Source: an uncultured Clostridia bacterium
Lineage (GTDB): Bacteria > Bacillota_A > Clostridia > TANB77 > CAG-508
Direction: 5' to 3'
Assembly: GCA_944393405.1 (NCBI GenBank)
Contig: CALYAC010000044.1
Coordinates: 1-5,471 of the forward strand
DNA: 5,471 nt
Within the stretch, counting starts at the first letter, position 1. Each line of letters begins with the position of its first letter. Below the pieces are notes generated by a model. The model worked only from the letters and a program-made list of their open reading frames with translations, was not told the origin of the DNA and searched no databases. Positions 5,436 through 5,471 of the stretch are shown here, piece by piece. Made by a program: the position numbers and the translations under genes.

Positions 5436-5471
5436 ATGGCTGGGAGTATTGAAAAAAGAGGAAAAGATAGT
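5436..5471 (+). CDS. int: Tyrosine recombinase/integrase, only first 12 codons present
   Basis: The frame reads MAGSIEKRGKDS and is open to the window edge. This opening (M-x-G-S-I-E-K-R-G) is typical of phage and integrative-element tyrosine integrases of Firmicutes, whose N-terminal strand region starts this way. No catalytic residue lies within the window, so activity cannot be judged. The promoter at 5340-5368 and the very strong ribosome binding site support a real gene. An integrase here explains the rest of the window as one element and suggests that an attachment site lies beyond the right edge. The family call rests on 12 residues plus context. Confidence 0.7.
   Translation, partial: MAGSIEKRGKDS

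Overview
The window is very A+T-rich and coding-dense. Its purine-rich AAAGGAGG-type ribosome binding sites and AGA/AAA/TTA-heavy codons point to a low-G+C Firmicute, most likely a Clostridia-class anaerobe; species cannot be read from it. The gene set is that of an integrated mobile element (a prophage or an integrative element related to one), seen at its integrase end and cut at both window edges.

Left part (1-1914, all minus strand) is an early replication operon. It is read from right to left: a 66-residue excisionase-type helix-turn-helix protein, a short phage replisome organizer, a DnaC-type helicase loader with an N-terminal zinc knuckle (overlapping the organizer gene by 26 bases), then the N-terminal 93 codons of a ParB-like protein that runs off the left edge. 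The organizer and loader would open the element's origin and recruit the host replicative helicase; no helicase gene is visible.

Middle (1915-3404): a 186-base divergent control region carries three copies of the palindrome GTTAAC and a good plus-strand promoter. It leads to a 412-residue DUF6076-like protein with a C-terminal four-cysteine zinc site. This gene sits where a phage repressor would usually be. It ends in a strong hairpin terminator that also serves the convergent minus-strand unit.

Right part (3405-5471): a two-gene minus-strand operon has its own extended -10 promoter. It encodes a 356-residue largely helical protein that I cannot assign to a family, followed 12 bases later by a PD-(D/E)XK nuclease of the DpnII/MboI-like type. 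Cargo between the integrase and the control region is a classic place for anti-phage defence genes, so this pair is the best candidate here for an undescribed system. A 183-base divergent region (5253-5435) with a fourth GTTAAC site then precedes the first 12 codons of a plus-strand tyrosine integrase, which runs off the right edge.

Reading together: integrase and excisionase move the element, the organizer/loader/ParB-like genes copy and perhaps maintain it, a shared GTTAAC-binding regulator may coordinate the control regions, and the nuclease pair is probable cargo. No tRNA, rRNA, CRISPR array, insertion sequence or attachment site was recognised.
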